A stretch of 53,748 bases of DNA from SAR202 cluster bacterium Io17-Chloro-G4 (GCA_002816455.1 MUCR01000042.1:1-53748); one strand, 5' to 3'. Numbered from the stretch's first letter, positions 36,238 to 45,035 are shown. The notes: generated from the letters alone by a model not told the origin. A program made the numbers and translations.

Positions 36238-37110
36238 TTACCCGAAGAACCCGCTCTGGATATGCTCAGCTATGATACCGGCTACCAACTCGGGTCTTTG
36301 TAGGGGAACATCGTGGATGCTGTCTTCAAGCCAGACAACCTTGCTCTTCGCCAGTGCGGCGGCGGCCGTGGCTACCGACTTCTCTCGCAGGTCACTGCGC
36401 TCAGCGGTGGAAGGGTCGCTTTTTTGGCGGGCAGGCATAACCAACACAGGACAGCCAACTTTTGGAAATAGTTCCGGAGGATGATGGTCCCACAATGCTT
36501 CGATTATGCGGATGTGGTTGTCCCTCGATAGCCTGGCTTTAATCGTCCCATCGGCCAGAACCTCGAAATTAGCCAGGACAATTTCTTCGATTTGCCCAGT
36601 CATCAAGGTTCCCAACTGACCTTCCCGGACCCGCCGGGAAAACTGCTCTACGGTGAAGTCTTTAAAATCCGGAGGCGCCATTTGTTCACGGGCTTCGTCC
36701 AGGCTGGAATAGCGGGCCGACGAATTAATCATGCCGCCGTCAACAAACACGAGACCTTTGGGCAACCCAGGCTGGACCACCGCCAACTCCAAAGCAACGT
36801 CGCCGCCCCAGGAGTGGCCGACAATTACCGGCGATCTTAGGCTCAGAGCGCCTGAGAAAGCTGACAGGTCGGCGCCGACTGTAGCAAAGTCATAGCCGTG
36901 GTCTGGTTTGGCGCTCTGGCCATGCCCCCGTTGGTCCATGGCGACCACGGCGAAGTCCTTTGCCAGGATGGGGGCCACCAAGTCCCAGATGTGGCAGTTC
37001 GAAGCCAATCCGTGGAGCAAGATTACCGGTTGACCAGAGCCACCCCAATCCCGGTAGTGGAATTCTAACCCATTTAAGGTGACCCATAAGTCACGCGGCA
37101 CTTGCGTCAT
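36238..37110 (-). CDS. Alpha/beta hydrolase (haloperoxidase-like)
   Basis: Alpha/beta hydrolase of 290 residues. ILLHGLASNCHIWD is the oxyanion region, MDQRGHGQSAKPDHGYDF the typical cap approach, and GHSWGGD the elbow (Ser100). A helical cap runs to about 190 with PDFKDFTVEQFSRRVREG. The acid is around residues 215-230, and IHDVPLQRPELV carries the His. No clear ribosome site is seen. It is separated by 78 nt from the other hydrolase. Confidence 0.88.
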   Translation of the reverse strand: MTQVPRDLWVTLNGLEFHYRDWGGSGQPVILLHGLASNCHIWDLVAPILAKDFAVVAMDQRGHGQSAKPDHGYDFATVGADLSAFSGALSLRSPVIVGHSWGGDVALELAVVQPGLPKGLVFVDGGMINSSARYSSLDEAREQMAPPDFKDFTVEQFSRRVREGQLGTLMTGQIEEIVLANFEVLADGTIKARLSRDNHIRIIEALWDHHPPELFPKVGCPVLVMPARQKSDPSTAERSDLREKSVATAAAALAKSKVVWLEDSIHDVPLQRPELVAGIIAEHIQSGFFG

Positions 37111-37134
37111 TATTTCGAGCCCAGTGGGTGACGC

Positions 37135-37725
37135 TTAGACGACCGTGATGCCCAATTCCTCTTGAATGGTGCGGATGGTCTCCGCACGAGTGCGTACGGC
37201 TCCTCGCTTTCGCATGCCTATAGGCTCGTTTTCCACCAGTGGCACCATCTTCATGGCCACGAAGACCGGTCCGGTTTCCTCCAGGATCTTACCCACGTTG
37301 GTGGAAAAATCTTCCAGATTATCGAATTCATAAGCTGCGGCATACCCGGCTTCTCTAGCCATTCCCGCATAGCTAATGTCCTGGGAATTTGGAACAGGTT
37401 GACCGCCGGTGGTGGCGTAACACTCGTTATCCATCAAGAAATGGAAGAAGTTTTTCGGTTGCTTGCCCGCGGTTGTGGCCAGAATACCAAGGTTCATAAG
37501 CAATGCGCCCTCGGAATCGAAAAACACGACTTTCTCATTTGGTTGGGCCAGAGCAAACCCCATGGCGGCCGAAGAGGTTTGTCCCATGGCGCCGTGAACG
37601 TTGAGGTCCCTCTTTTCGTTGGTGCTTATATCCCGCCAACGCCGGCCCCCCGTTCCCGTAACAATCACTACCGAATCTCCCCGGTGGGGTTCAAAGGCCT
37701 GGAACATATCATCTGGGTGAATCAA
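37135..37725 (-). CDS. TPP-dependent decarboxylase, TPP-binding (beta-like) subunit
   Basis: ComE/phosphonopyruvate or sulfopyruvate decarboxylase beta-like subunit, 196 residues. GAMGQTSSAAMGFALAQPNEKVVFFDSEGALLMNLGIL carries the TPP pyrophosphate/Mg region; the usual GDG reads DSEG here. FMDNECYATTGGQP is the typical loop after it. The start is TTG with GGAGGAG just upstream. The alpha-like subunit gene ends 61 nt upstream. The pair may decarboxylate a 2-oxoacid such as sulfopyruvate; a benzoylformate or oxalyl-type substrate is not excluded. Confidence 0.85.
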   Translation of the reverse strand: MIHPDDMFQAFEPHRGDSVVIVTGTGGRRWRDISTNEKRDLNVHGAMGQTSSAAMGFALAQPNEKVVFFDSEGALLMNLGILATTAGKQPKNFFHFLMDNECYATTGGQPVPNSQDISYAGMAREAGYAAAYEFDNLEDFSTNVGKILEETGPVFVAMKMVPLVENEPIGMRKRGAVRTRAETIRTIQEELGITVV

Positions 37726-37786
37726 AATTCTCCTCCATTTATGACTGTTGGTTGTCGTTAATTCTCGTGAACTGGGATCTGGGGAC

Positions 37787-38305
37787 TTAACGATTAAAGC
37801 CGTGATATTCGTCGCCTACCAAGACCGCCACTGGGCGCTTGTTAGCCCTGGCTTCCTCAAAAGCGACGGAGATTCTCGGTGCGTCCTCGTCCTGCTCGAC
37901 CAGGTAGTAGTTAATACCCATTGCGATAAGAAAGGGCTCGGTGTAGCGGGCCGCTGAGTCGGTTATTACGCCATGGCGATTCCAGCCTCGGTAACCGATC
38001 ATCATTACCAAGGGAAAGCCAGCATCTAGCGCCATCCCACGGATTGAGTCCCCCGACTCCATCATACCCGTGTTTTGTATCAAGCAGACCGGCACTTTGC
38101 CGCCCACTATCAAGCCCAGCGCAATGGCGAAAGTCTCCCCTTCTCTCGAAGCCGGGACTACGTCCAACCAGGGCTGTTCCTTCATCAATTCGTAGAGGTA
38201 GTTGGTTTCACTGTCGGGAATTGTCACGATGTGGGTGACGCCGTTCTTCTTAAACTCCTCAATCAGAGTCTCCGGTCTAAGAAGCGCTGCTTGTTGGTTG
38301 ACCAT
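37787..38305 (-). CDS. TPP-dependent decarboxylase, PYR-domain (alpha-like) subunit
   Basis: Partner of the gene at 37135, 172 residues from the ATG at 38305 (GGAGG eight bases upstream; an in-frame TTG at 38320 precedes it but overlaps the ribosome site). It has IVTIPDSETNYLYELMKEQ, the activating Glu in PASREGETFAIALGLIVGG and the N-terminal-domain ending IGYRGWNRHGVITDSAAR. Two-gene split architecture is known for ComD/ComE sulfopyruvate decarboxylase. Confidence 0.86.
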   Translation of the reverse strand: MVNQQAALLRPETLIEEFKKNGVTHIVTIPDSETNYLYELMKEQPWLDVVPASREGETFAIALGLIVGGKVPVCLIQNTGMMESGDSIRGMALDAGFPLVMMIGYRGWNRHGVITDSAARYTEPFLIAMGINYYLVEQDEDAPRISVAFEEARANKRPVAVLVGDEYHGFNR

Positions 38306-38453
38306 CGAAACTTCCTCCAAAATAAATAGGCATGGGTATTCGCTGCAGAACTTGTAACCCTAGTTACTCTGGCTCTATTTGACTGTGGTCGGAGCGCCTA
38401 ATTATAGTAATCCCCTTCTCAGACGTCAATTTATACGCACATAGCAGATCACA

Positions 38454-39011
38454 CTACACGGGCAGTACCGGCTCGGTACGCTCCTCAGGCAACTCCACTT
38501 CAAAGGCGTTGAGAAAGAAGGCTGTCTGGGCGTAGTGGCCCATTAGAGCCGTCAACTCCACCAAGTACTGACTACCGAACTGGTCCAAGGCCGCCTGAAA
38601 AGTCTTGCCATCGACTTTGTGATGGTCGAAGAATTCCCGGCAATAGCTGACGATTGCCGTCTCGTCGGCGGCCATGGCTGGCAACCGTTGCTTGTCGCGA
38701 ATAGCATCGACCAATGCGTCGCTGACTCCCTCCCGCCGGGCGGCCGGGGCGTGGGCATTCCAGATGTACGGGCAATCCATGGCTCGGGCGGTGGTCAAAA
38801 TAGCCAGTTCCTGAATGGGTTTGGGGAAGGTACTTTCGAACCGCAGGTAATTGGTCAGATGTCCGCGGCGCCTGGCCATTTCCGGGCTATTGATGGTTAT
38901 CGACCCCGGACCGCCGGTTATGGTTCCTCCTGTGGCAGCGGTCAGTTCGTCGAATGCCTCGCCGAACTCTTCCGGGACCATGTTGCGGGAAACTATCGGC
39001 AAACGAGCCAT
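38454..39011 (-). CDS. Carboxymuconolactone decarboxylase/AhpD-family protein
   Basis: CMD-fold protein of 185 residues. It has the CMD helix ELAILTTARAMDCPYIWNAHAPAARREGV, with one Cys (no CxxC) and the conserved His, and the C-terminal helix region ELTALMGHYAQTAFFLNAFEVEL. It lacks the CPxC redox motif of the selenoprotein CMD at 3865, so a decarboxylase or binding role is likelier than peroxidase. GGAGGAG lies close before the ATG. It is the 5'-most of the minus-strand series 26-39 kb. Confidence 0.88.
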   Translation of the reverse strand: MARLPIVSRNMVPEEFGEAFDELTAATGGTITGGPGSITINSPEMARRRGHLTNYLRFESTFPKPIQELAILTTARAMDCPYIWNAHAPAARREGVSDALVDAIRDKQRLPAMAADETAIVSYCREFFDHHKVDGKTFQAALDQFGSQYLVELTALMGHYAQTAFFLNAFEVELPEERTEPVLPV

Positions 39012-39339
39012 ATCTCCTCCATAAATTCTTGCCCACGGCTGTTTCTGTCGGCGAGAGCGACAAAGTCTAAGCGATTGTACCTTCGGCCCTCTAACACTTT
39101 GGTTGGGGTAGGCTGAGGTGTTAAGGAGGCCTGAGCCATTGCCGCACTCCTAGGTATTAGGTCCCATGCCTTAATTCAACCATCGAGACCGCACGGGGCC
39201 AGGACCGGCTGGAGAGATGTTACTGACACTGATGAAGAATGTCCACCAGCTTGCTCTCGCACAGTTAAGAATGGAGGGACTCGTCCGAGCGATTGCCATG
39301 ATGGGGGCGTGCCCCGCATGCGATTTTTAGGTTATCTAA
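39012..39339. other. Gap between divergent CMD and GMC genes (left part)
   Basis: Part of a 452-bp gap between divergently transcribed genes. No gene or known RNA is seen. GGGGGCGTGCCCCGCATGCG near 39302 is a short GC-rich palindromic stretch of unknown meaning. Confidence 0.4.
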
Positions 39340-39397
39340 TTGACAACTCCCGGCCATCGTCTAAACTGGCATCGTCCAAACTATCAGCGGCCAAACT
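39340..39397 (+). promoter_or_regulatory. Putative promoter with three 15-bp-phased direct repeats
   Basis: TTGACA (39340-39345), 16 bp, then TAAACT (39362-39367) resembles a sigma70 promoter. Overlapping it are three copies of CATCGTCYAAACT at 39355, 39370 and 39385 (third copy CAGCGGCCAAACT), exactly 15 bp apart. They may be operators for a regulator of the downstream GMC gene (inference). Confidence 0.4.
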
Positions 39398-39463
39398 GAT
39401 TCCCCACTAATCTTTCTTCGCCGTGACTGGTATTACCCCACATTAATTTTTGGGAGGCCCGAT

Positions 39464-41008
39464 GTGAAATATGACACAATAATAGTTGGCGCCGGATCCG
39501 CCGGATGCGTGCTGGCAACCAGACTATCAGAGGACCATGACCGCTCGATTTTGCTATTGGAAGCCGGTCCCGATTACCCGGATTTCGAGCACCTTCCCGA
39601 CGACCTGAAACTGGGCAACAACGTATACTTTTCCGCTTACGGACCCCATAACTGGGGCTTCACAGCTCAAGTAACCCCCGATCAGCCAGCCCTTCAAATT
39701 CCCAGGGGGAAGGCCATGGGCGGCTCCAGCGCCGTTAACGGCCAGGTTTTCTATCGGGGAATTCCCGACGATTATGACGGGTGGGCGGCCAAGGGAAACG
39801 ACGAGTGGGGCTACACAGACGTTCTGCCTTACTTCCGGAAAATGGAGACCGACCGCGATTTCAGCGGTGACTTCCACGGAAGCGAAGGACCAATCCCCAT
39901 CAAAAGGGACTCAAGAGACCAATGGGAACCTCACTCCAAGGCTTTCTATCAGGCGTGCGTGGATGCGGGCTTCCCAGAAGACGCCGACCAAAACCACCCT
40001 GAGTCGGCGGGAGTTGGGCCTCGGCCAAGGAACCATGTGGATGGAGTCCGCATCAGCATGGCAATGGCATATTTGGACTTGGCCCGCCATAGGCTCAACC
40101 TAACTGTCAAAGCTAATTCTGCCGCTAGACGCATCATTTTCGAAGGCGACCGCGCCGTGGGCGTGGAGGTGGAGAGCAGCGGCGAAACGTTCATAGCGGA
40201 GGCCGACGAAATTATCCTCAGCAGCGGAGCCGTAGTTTCGCCCCATTTGCTTTTGCTTTCGGGAGTCGGCCCAGCGGATCATCTGAAGGAGATGGGAATT
40301 CCGGTGGTCCACGATGCGCCCGGTGTGGGCCAAAACCTCCGGGACCACCCCATCGCAACGGTGCTATACCGGGCCAAGGGCGAGCGTCCGGATGTTCAAA
40401 CTCCGGTAATTCAGGTATGCACCCGCTACACCGCTCCAGGGTCACACCTCAAGAGCGACATGATCCTCAGTCCCAGCCTGCTGACCAGTGAACACCGGCC
40501 TACTCAGATCGCCATTGACGATGATGACAACTACTTGGGCCTTAGCGCTGCGATTCAATTGGCGGTGGGATCAGGTGAGCTGAAATTAGCTTCTAAAGAC
40601 CCCAACGTACAACCATCCTTGGATTACCGCTATTTGACTGAGGAATTCGACAGAGAACGTCTTAGGACCGGTATTAGATACGTTGTTGAACTGGGAGAGC
40701 ACTCTGACCTGAAAGACCTGATGGTGGAGCGCATCACCCCTACCGACGAAGAATTAGCCACCGATGAGGCCTTGGACTCTTGGCTCAGGAAATACACGGG
40801 CACGTCCCACCACGTATCCGGCACCTGCAAGATGGGCCCTTCCAGCGACCCTATGGCGGTGGTGGACCAGCACGGTAAAGTCCACGGTCTTCAAGGAATT
40901 CGGGTTGCCGACGCATCAATCATGCCCGATTGCATCCGGGCCAACACCAACGCCACGACCATCATGATTGCCGAGAAAGTGGCCGATTATGTAAAGGACG
41001 GGAAGTAA
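39464..41008 (+). CDS. GMC-family FAD oxidoreductase (choline-dehydrogenase-like)
   Basis: FAD-dependent alcohol or similar oxidoreductase of 514 residues. FAD motif YDTIIVGAGSAGC is at the N-terminus, then LLLEAGPDYPDF, GGSSAVNGQVFYRG (GMC signature 1) and LSSGAVVSPHLLLLSGVGP (signature 2). The catalytic His region is HHVSGTCKMG (near residue 450) with the C-terminal Asn in NTNATTIMIAEKVADY. The start is GTG with GGGAGG six bases upstream. A close paralogue lies at 41748. Substrates could be alcohols, lignin-type compounds or sugars. Confidence 0.93.
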   Translation: MKYDTIIVGAGSAGCVLATRLSEDHDRSILLLEAGPDYPDFEHLPDDLKLGNNVYFSAYGPHNWGFTAQVTPDQPALQIPRGKAMGGSSAVNGQVFYRGIPDDYDGWAAKGNDEWGYTDVLPYFRKMETDRDFSGDFHGSEGPIPIKRDSRDQWEPHSKAFYQACVDAGFPEDADQNHPESAGVGPRPRNHVDGVRISMAMAYLDLARHRLNLTVKANSAARRIIFEGDRAVGVEVESSGETFIAEADEIILSSGAVVSPHLLLLSGVGPADHLKEMGIPVVHDAPGVGQNLRDHPIATVLYRAKGERPDVQTPVIQVCTRYTAPGSHLKSDMILSPSLLTSEHRPTQIAIDDDDNYLGLSAAIQLAVGSGELKLASKDPNVQPSLDYRYLTEEFDRERLRTGIRYVVELGEHSDLKDLMVERITPTDEELATDEALDSWLRKYTGTSHHVSGTCKMGPSSDPMAVVDQHGKVHGLQGIRVADASIMPDCIRANTNATTIMIAEKVADYVKDGK

Positions 41009-41100
41009 ATCAAAAAACAGCCGGGACCGGAGGTAAGATGACCAACTACCCCCAGTCCCAGCTAAAAGTTGATACGCATTAACTCCAAGGAAGGATTCTT

Positions 41101-41622
41101 ATGAACCAACAAGTTGCCATAAACCCCGAGACAGCAGTGGTTTTAATAATGGACTTTCAACAGCGCATCATTAACAACGTGGCCAGCGAGCCCGATGCTG
41201 TCGTGACAAATGCTGCGGCAGCTCTGGCCGGCGCACGGCAGGCCGGTATTCCCGTGATATACGTGGTTCACCGAGGAGGCGCATTTCAGGAATATGCTCC
41301 GGACGTGGAACTCCACCAAGGGGTTCTCCCTGCCGAGGGCGAGTTGGTGATCACCAAGACCAAACCCGGCCCTTTCTCCACTACTGCTCTGGACGTGACC
41401 CTAAGAGAGATGGGAAAAGACACCCTGATCATCATGGGCGTGGCCACCAGCGGCTGTGTTCTATCGTCGGTACGGTGGGCAGTCGACGTGAACTACAAAT
41501 TCATCGTAGTGTCTGACGCCTGCTCTGATGCGGACCCGGAGGTCCACCGGGTGCTCACAGGCAAGGTATACCCGCGCCAGGGCACCGTAATGACTACCGA
41601 AGAATTTCTTGGCGCCATTTAA
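41101..41622 (+). CDS. Isochorismatase-family cysteine hydrolase
   Basis: Cysteine hydrolase of 173 residues. The catalytic triad appears as Asp18 (LIMDFQQR), a Lys in VITKTKPGPF (86 or 88) and Cys119 (GVATSGCVLSSVRWAVD). The fold is a six-stranded sheet, as in nicotinamidases and isochorismatases. AAGGA lies before the ATG. It lies between two GMC oxidoreductase genes on the same strand, 92 nt after the first. The substrate is unknown. Confidence 0.9.
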   Translation: MNQQVAINPETAVVLIMDFQQRIINNVASEPDAVVTNAAAALAGARQAGIPVIYVVHRGGAFQEYAPDVELHQGVLPAEGELVITKTKPGPFSTTALDVTLREMGKDTLIIMGVATSGCVLSSVRWAVDVNYKFIVVSDACSDADPEVHRVLTGKVYPRQGTVMTTEEFLGAI

Positions 41623-41646
41623 TCCAGCTAATGCCCCAAATTTAAG

Positions 41647-41720
41647 CCGGGATTAGGGGATTAGGGGATTAGGGGATAAAAAAATTTAAAACCCCTAATC
41701 CCCTAATCCCCTAATCCCGG
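41647..41720. repeat. Long palindrome built from GGGGATTA repeats
   Basis: Each 29-bp arm holds about three tandem GGGGATTA units: left 41647-41675 and right 41692-41720, perfectly complementary, with a 16-nt A-rich loop. It may end transcription of the upstream gene or form a stable RNA or DNA hairpin. A smaller sister lies at 43305, so the pair brackets the GMC gene 41748-43283. Confidence 0.9.
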
Positions 41721-41747
41721 CCCATAAAAAACGTTTAAGGAATAATA

Positions 41748-43283
41748 ATGAAATACGATGTAATTGTTATAGGCGCAGGCTCGGCTGGCGGTACCATCGC
41801 ATCCAGACTTGCTGAAGATCCCAACCGCTCGGTGCTGGTTTTAGAGGCTGGACCAGACTACCCGGAATTCGACCATTATCCAGATGACGTCAAGTTCGGC
41901 TACGCTCCTACCGCATCGGAGATGGGCGCACGTCACAACTGGTCGTTCACCGGAATCAGCACCCCGGAACAGCCGCCCATCGCCGTTCCGCGGGGCAAAA
42001 TTGTGGGCGGGACCAGCGCCATCAACGGCCAGGTGTTCCTGCGCGGAGTTCCCGAAGACTATGATAGCTGGGCGTCTTGGGGCAACGACGAATGGAGTTT
42101 CGTCAAGGTCCTTCCTTATTTCCGAAAACTGGAAACAGACACCGACATCGTCGACGACTTTCACGGAAATACCGGTCCCATACCTGTCCGCCGTCACAAA
42201 CGCGAGGACTGGCTACCTTTGCAAAACGCCTTTCAAGACGCCGCCATAGACGCTGGCTACCCTGAGGTCTACGACCACAACAATCCCGATTCCGTGGGTG
42301 TTGGCCCCTTCCCCATGAACAACCCCAACGGCGTGCGCATGAGCACGTCTCTCACCTACATAGCCGACAGCCGTCACCGCCTCAACTTGACGATCCGCGG
42401 CGATGTATTAGTACGCCGCATTCTATTTGAAGGCAACAAAGCGGTTGGAGTGGAGGCGGAGAGCGGGAGTGAGGTGTTCACCGTTGAGGCCGAAGAGATC
42501 GTTCTCTCCGCTGGCGCTGTCGCCTCGCCCCAGATTCTGATGTTGTCCGGCGTGGGACCGGCCGACCACCTGCGCAGCCACGGAATCCCGGTGGTCAAAG
42601 ACTCGCCCGGAGTCGGCCAGAACCTCCGTGACCACCCGCTGGTCGCCTTACGTGCCAGTGTAAAACCCGATTTCCCGCTGGACCCGAACGCACCCAGAAT
42701 GCAGACTTTGCTCCGATATACTGCCACCGGGTCCAAGGACCGAAACGACATACAAATATTTCCGTCGTCGTTCTCCACACCTTTGGGCGGAGACCCTTTC
42801 GCCGAAGAAGGAATCCGCTTTACCTGCATGATCGAGTTGGCCGAGGGCGCCGGCGAGATAACGCTACAGGACAACGACCCCACGGTGCAGCCGGAGATCA
42901 ACTGCCATCATTTGGAACATCCCTGGGACAGGGAGCGGTTGCGGGAGGCCGTGCGCATTGGCATAAAGCTCATGGACCACGATGCGTTCAAGGATATTCT
43001 GGACGGGTTGATCGACCCCACTGAGGCGGACCTCGTCTCTGACGATGCGCTGGACGATTGGATGAGGCGAAGCGTCTGGATTGGCCAGCATCTGTCGGGC
43101 ACCTGCAAGATGGGGCCCAGCAGCGACGGCATGGCCGTGGTCGACCAATACGGCCGCGTGCATGGCATCGAAGGACTGCGGGTTGCCGATGCGTCCATCA
43201 TGCCCAACTGCATCCGCGCCAACACCAACCTAACCACTATCATGATTGGCGAGCGAGTGGCAGATTGGATGGCCTCCAGTTAG
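41748..43283 (+). CDS. GMC-family FAD oxidoreductase, paralogue of 39464
   Basis: 511 residues, closely related to the GMC gene upstream (shared GAGSAG start, LEAGPDYPEFDHYPDDVKFG, GGTSAINGQVFLRG, LSAGAVASPQILMLSGVGP, GQHLSGTCKMGPSSD and NTNLTTIMIGERV). Many positions differ between the two, which argues for old duplication and different substrates. AAGGA precedes the ATG. The gene is bracketed by the palindromes at 41647 and 43305. Confidence 0.93.
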   Translation: MKYDVIVIGAGSAGGTIASRLAEDPNRSVLVLEAGPDYPEFDHYPDDVKFGYAPTASEMGARHNWSFTGISTPEQPPIAVPRGKIVGGTSAINGQVFLRGVPEDYDSWASWGNDEWSFVKVLPYFRKLETDTDIVDDFHGNTGPIPVRRHKREDWLPLQNAFQDAAIDAGYPEVYDHNNPDSVGVGPFPMNNPNGVRMSTSLTYIADSRHRLNLTIRGDVLVRRILFEGNKAVGVEAESGSEVFTVEAEEIVLSAGAVASPQILMLSGVGPADHLRSHGIPVVKDSPGVGQNLRDHPLVALRASVKPDFPLDPNAPRMQTLLRYTATGSKDRNDIQIFPSSFSTPLGGDPFAEEGIRFTCMIELAEGAGEITLQDNDPTVQPEINCHHLEHPWDRERLREAVRIGIKLMDHDAFKDILDGLIDPTEADLVSDDALDDWMRRSVWIGQHLSGTCKMGPSSDGMAVVDQYGRVHGIEGLRVADASIMPNCIRANTNLTTIMIGERVADWMASS

Positions 43284-43304
43284 TCCAGTCAGACCGATAA
43301 ATAA

Positions 43305-43363
43305 GCCGCGATTATGGGATTAGGGGTTTTTAATTTTTTATCCCCTAATCCCCTAATCGCGGC
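43305..43363. repeat. Palindrome built from GGGGATTA repeats (shorter copy)
   Basis: 22-bp arms GCCGCGATTATGGGATTAGG-GG (43305-43326) and its complement (43342-43363), with one mismatch and a 15-nt T-rich loop. It uses the same unit as 41647 and lies just after the GMC stop codon at 43283. Confidence 0.88.
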
Positions 43364-43395
43364 AAATACCCCGGCAAAACTTAGGAGGATAGGCG

Positions 43396-44850
43396 ATGGC
43401 AGCCAGAACTGGAGCGCAATACATCGCCGGGCTCAAAGAAAGGGCCGTAGAAATCTACGTTAGCGGTGAGCGGGTAAAGGACGTGACCACTCACCCCGGA
43501 TTGAGCAACGGCGTCCATAGCGTCGCCAAGCTGTACGACATGCAACATGACGGCGCAGCCGACGATCAAATGACCTTTGAATCTCCCACCTCGGGAGACC
43601 CCGTCGGCCAATCATTCGTCATGCCCAAAACGCCGGAAGACCTAGCCCGCCGACGCAAGATGATGCGGCGCTGGGCCCAATCAACCTGCGGAATGATGGG
43701 ACGCACGCCTGACTTCATGAACGTCACCATGATGGCCATGGCGGCCGCCGGAGACTACTTCGCTCAAAACCGTCCCGAGTTCAAGACCAACATCCAAAAC
43801 TACTTCGAGTACATCCGGGAAAACGACCTGGTCTTGACTCACACGCTAGTTAACTTGCAGCGAGACCGGTCGCCCATGCCTATGCCGCTACAAGACAGCA
43901 CTGACGTTGCCCTATCCATCGTCAAAGAAACCGACGCTGGCATCATCGTCCGAGGACCCCGCGTACTGGCCACTTTGGGTCCTTTGGCCGACGAAATTGC
44001 CATCTATCCAGCCCGCAATCACCAACTGCCCCCAGACGCTCAAGGAGCCTACTCCTTCGCCTTCGCCCTTCCTTGCAACACTCCGGGCTTGAGCTTCCTT
44101 TGCCGGGAAAGCTTTGATTTGGGCCGTTCCCGTTTCGACCACCCCTTGGGCTCGCGTTTTGAGGAGATGGACGCACTGGTATTCTTCGACCATGTGCTGG
44201 TGCCCTGGGAACGTGTATTTTTGCTGGGGGACGTCGAGCTTTGCAACAACATGCCCTTCGCCACCAACCGGAACATTCACTCGGGCCACCAAGTCGTGAC
44301 CAAGCAAGTGGTGAAGGCCGAATTCATGCTGGGTCTGGCAAATTTGATGATTCAGACGTTGGGCTCCAGTCAACTTCCCCACGTTCAGCAAATGATGGCC
44401 GAAATCATCGAGAACTTGGAAGTGACCAAAGCCTGTTTGCGGGCCGCCGAAGCCGATGCCGAATTCGACCAGTGGGGGGTATTGTGTCCCGCCAGGTTTC
44501 CGTTGATGGTCGCCCGCAACATGTTTATCCGCAGCTATCCCAGGATGGCGGAAATATTGCACTTGTTGGGTTCCAGCAGCCTCATGGCTCTGCCTACCGA
44601 GGCCGACATTAACGGCCCCTTGGCCCAGGAGATTAACAAATACTTGGGAACAGATACGACTTCCGCCGAAGAGCGGGTGCGCTTGTTCCGCTTGGCGTGG
44701 GACACCAGCTGTAGCGCTTTCGGGTCGCGGCAGGTCTTGTACGAGCGTTACTTTGGGGGCAACGTCGAGCAAAACTCGGTTGTGCTCAATAACCTCTACG
44801 ACAAGGAACACATGACGGAGCGCATACGCGAGTTCTTGATGGAAGAATGA
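43396..44850 (+). CDS. HpaB-type flavin-dependent hydroxylase (4-hydroxyphenylacetate 3-hydroxylase family)
   Basis: FADH2-dependent monooxygenase of 484 residues with the acyl-CoA-dehydrogenase-like fold of the HpaB/PvcC family. It starts MAARTGAQYIAGLKERAVEI. The middle has IVRGPRVLATLGPLADEIAIYPAR, LGSRFEEMDALVFFDHVLVPWERVFL and HQVVTKQVVKAEFMLGLANL. The C-terminal part has SLMALPTEADINGPLAQEI. AGGAGG is nine bases before the ATG. HpaB enzymes need reduced flavin from a separate reductase (HpaC); none is adjacent. The last 12 codons plus stop lie in a 35-bp tandem duplication. Confidence 0.92.
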   Translation: MAARTGAQYIAGLKERAVEIYVSGERVKDVTTHPGLSNGVHSVAKLYDMQHDGAADDQMTFESPTSGDPVGQSFVMPKTPEDLARRRKMMRRWAQSTCGMMGRTPDFMNVTMMAMAAAGDYFAQNRPEFKTNIQNYFEYIRENDLVLTHTLVNLQRDRSPMPMPLQDSTDVALSIVKETDAGIIVRGPRVLATLGPLADEIAIYPARNHQLPPDAQGAYSFAFALPCNTPGLSFLCRESFDLGRSRFDHPLGSRFEEMDALVFFDHVLVPWERVFLLGDVELCNNMPFATNRNIHSGHQVVTKQVVKAEFMLGLANLMIQTLGSSQLPHVQQMMAEIIENLEVTKACLRAAEADAEFDQWGVLCPARFPLMVARNMFIRSYPRMAEILHLLGSSSLMALPTEADINGPLAQEINKYLGTDTTSAEERVRLFRLAWDTSCSAFGSRQVLYERYFGGNVEQNSVVLNNLYDKEHMTERIREFLMEE

Positions 44851-44882
44851 CGGAGCGCATACGCGAGTTCTTGATGGAAGAA
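44813..44882. repeat. 35-bp tandem duplication over the hydroxylase stop codon
   Basis: The 35-bp unit beginning TGACGGAGCGCATACGCGAG and ending TGGAAGAA occurs twice in tandem (44813-44847, 44848-44882). The first copy codes the C-terminal residues; its end meets TGA of the second, so the protein still ends FLMEE. The original TAA survives just after the second copy. Confidence 0.9.
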
Positions 44883-44949
44883 TAACAGACCGCCTTGCGA
44901 CGATTTCGCCCTGTTCGCACAAACGTTCAAAGCTGGGCGTCGGACCTGT

Positions 44950-45035
44950 CCCCCTTGCGAAGGGGGACTACAGGGGGTCGCGCTCGGTTGGCGCCTTAAC
45001 CTCCCCTTAATCCCCTCCTTCGTAAGGAGGGGAAA
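44950..45035. repeat. Two adjacent CCCCCTT/AAGGGGG palindromes
   Basis: CCCCCTTGCGAAGGGGGACT-ACAGGGGGTC (44950-44978) is followed by CTCCCCTTAATCCCCTCCTT-CGTAAGGAGGGG (45001-45032). The second lies just before the LLM stop codon on the minus strand (45050) and could act as its terminator. Confidence 0.7.

Noticed and set aside
41647-41720. CRISPR-like or telomere array
   Set aside because: The unit GGGGATTA is only eight bases and forms a palindrome with no spacers; no cas genes are present.
43912-44922. 336-codon open frame on the minus strand
   Set aside because: It lies antisense to the HpaB-type hydroxylase and reads no recognisable domain.
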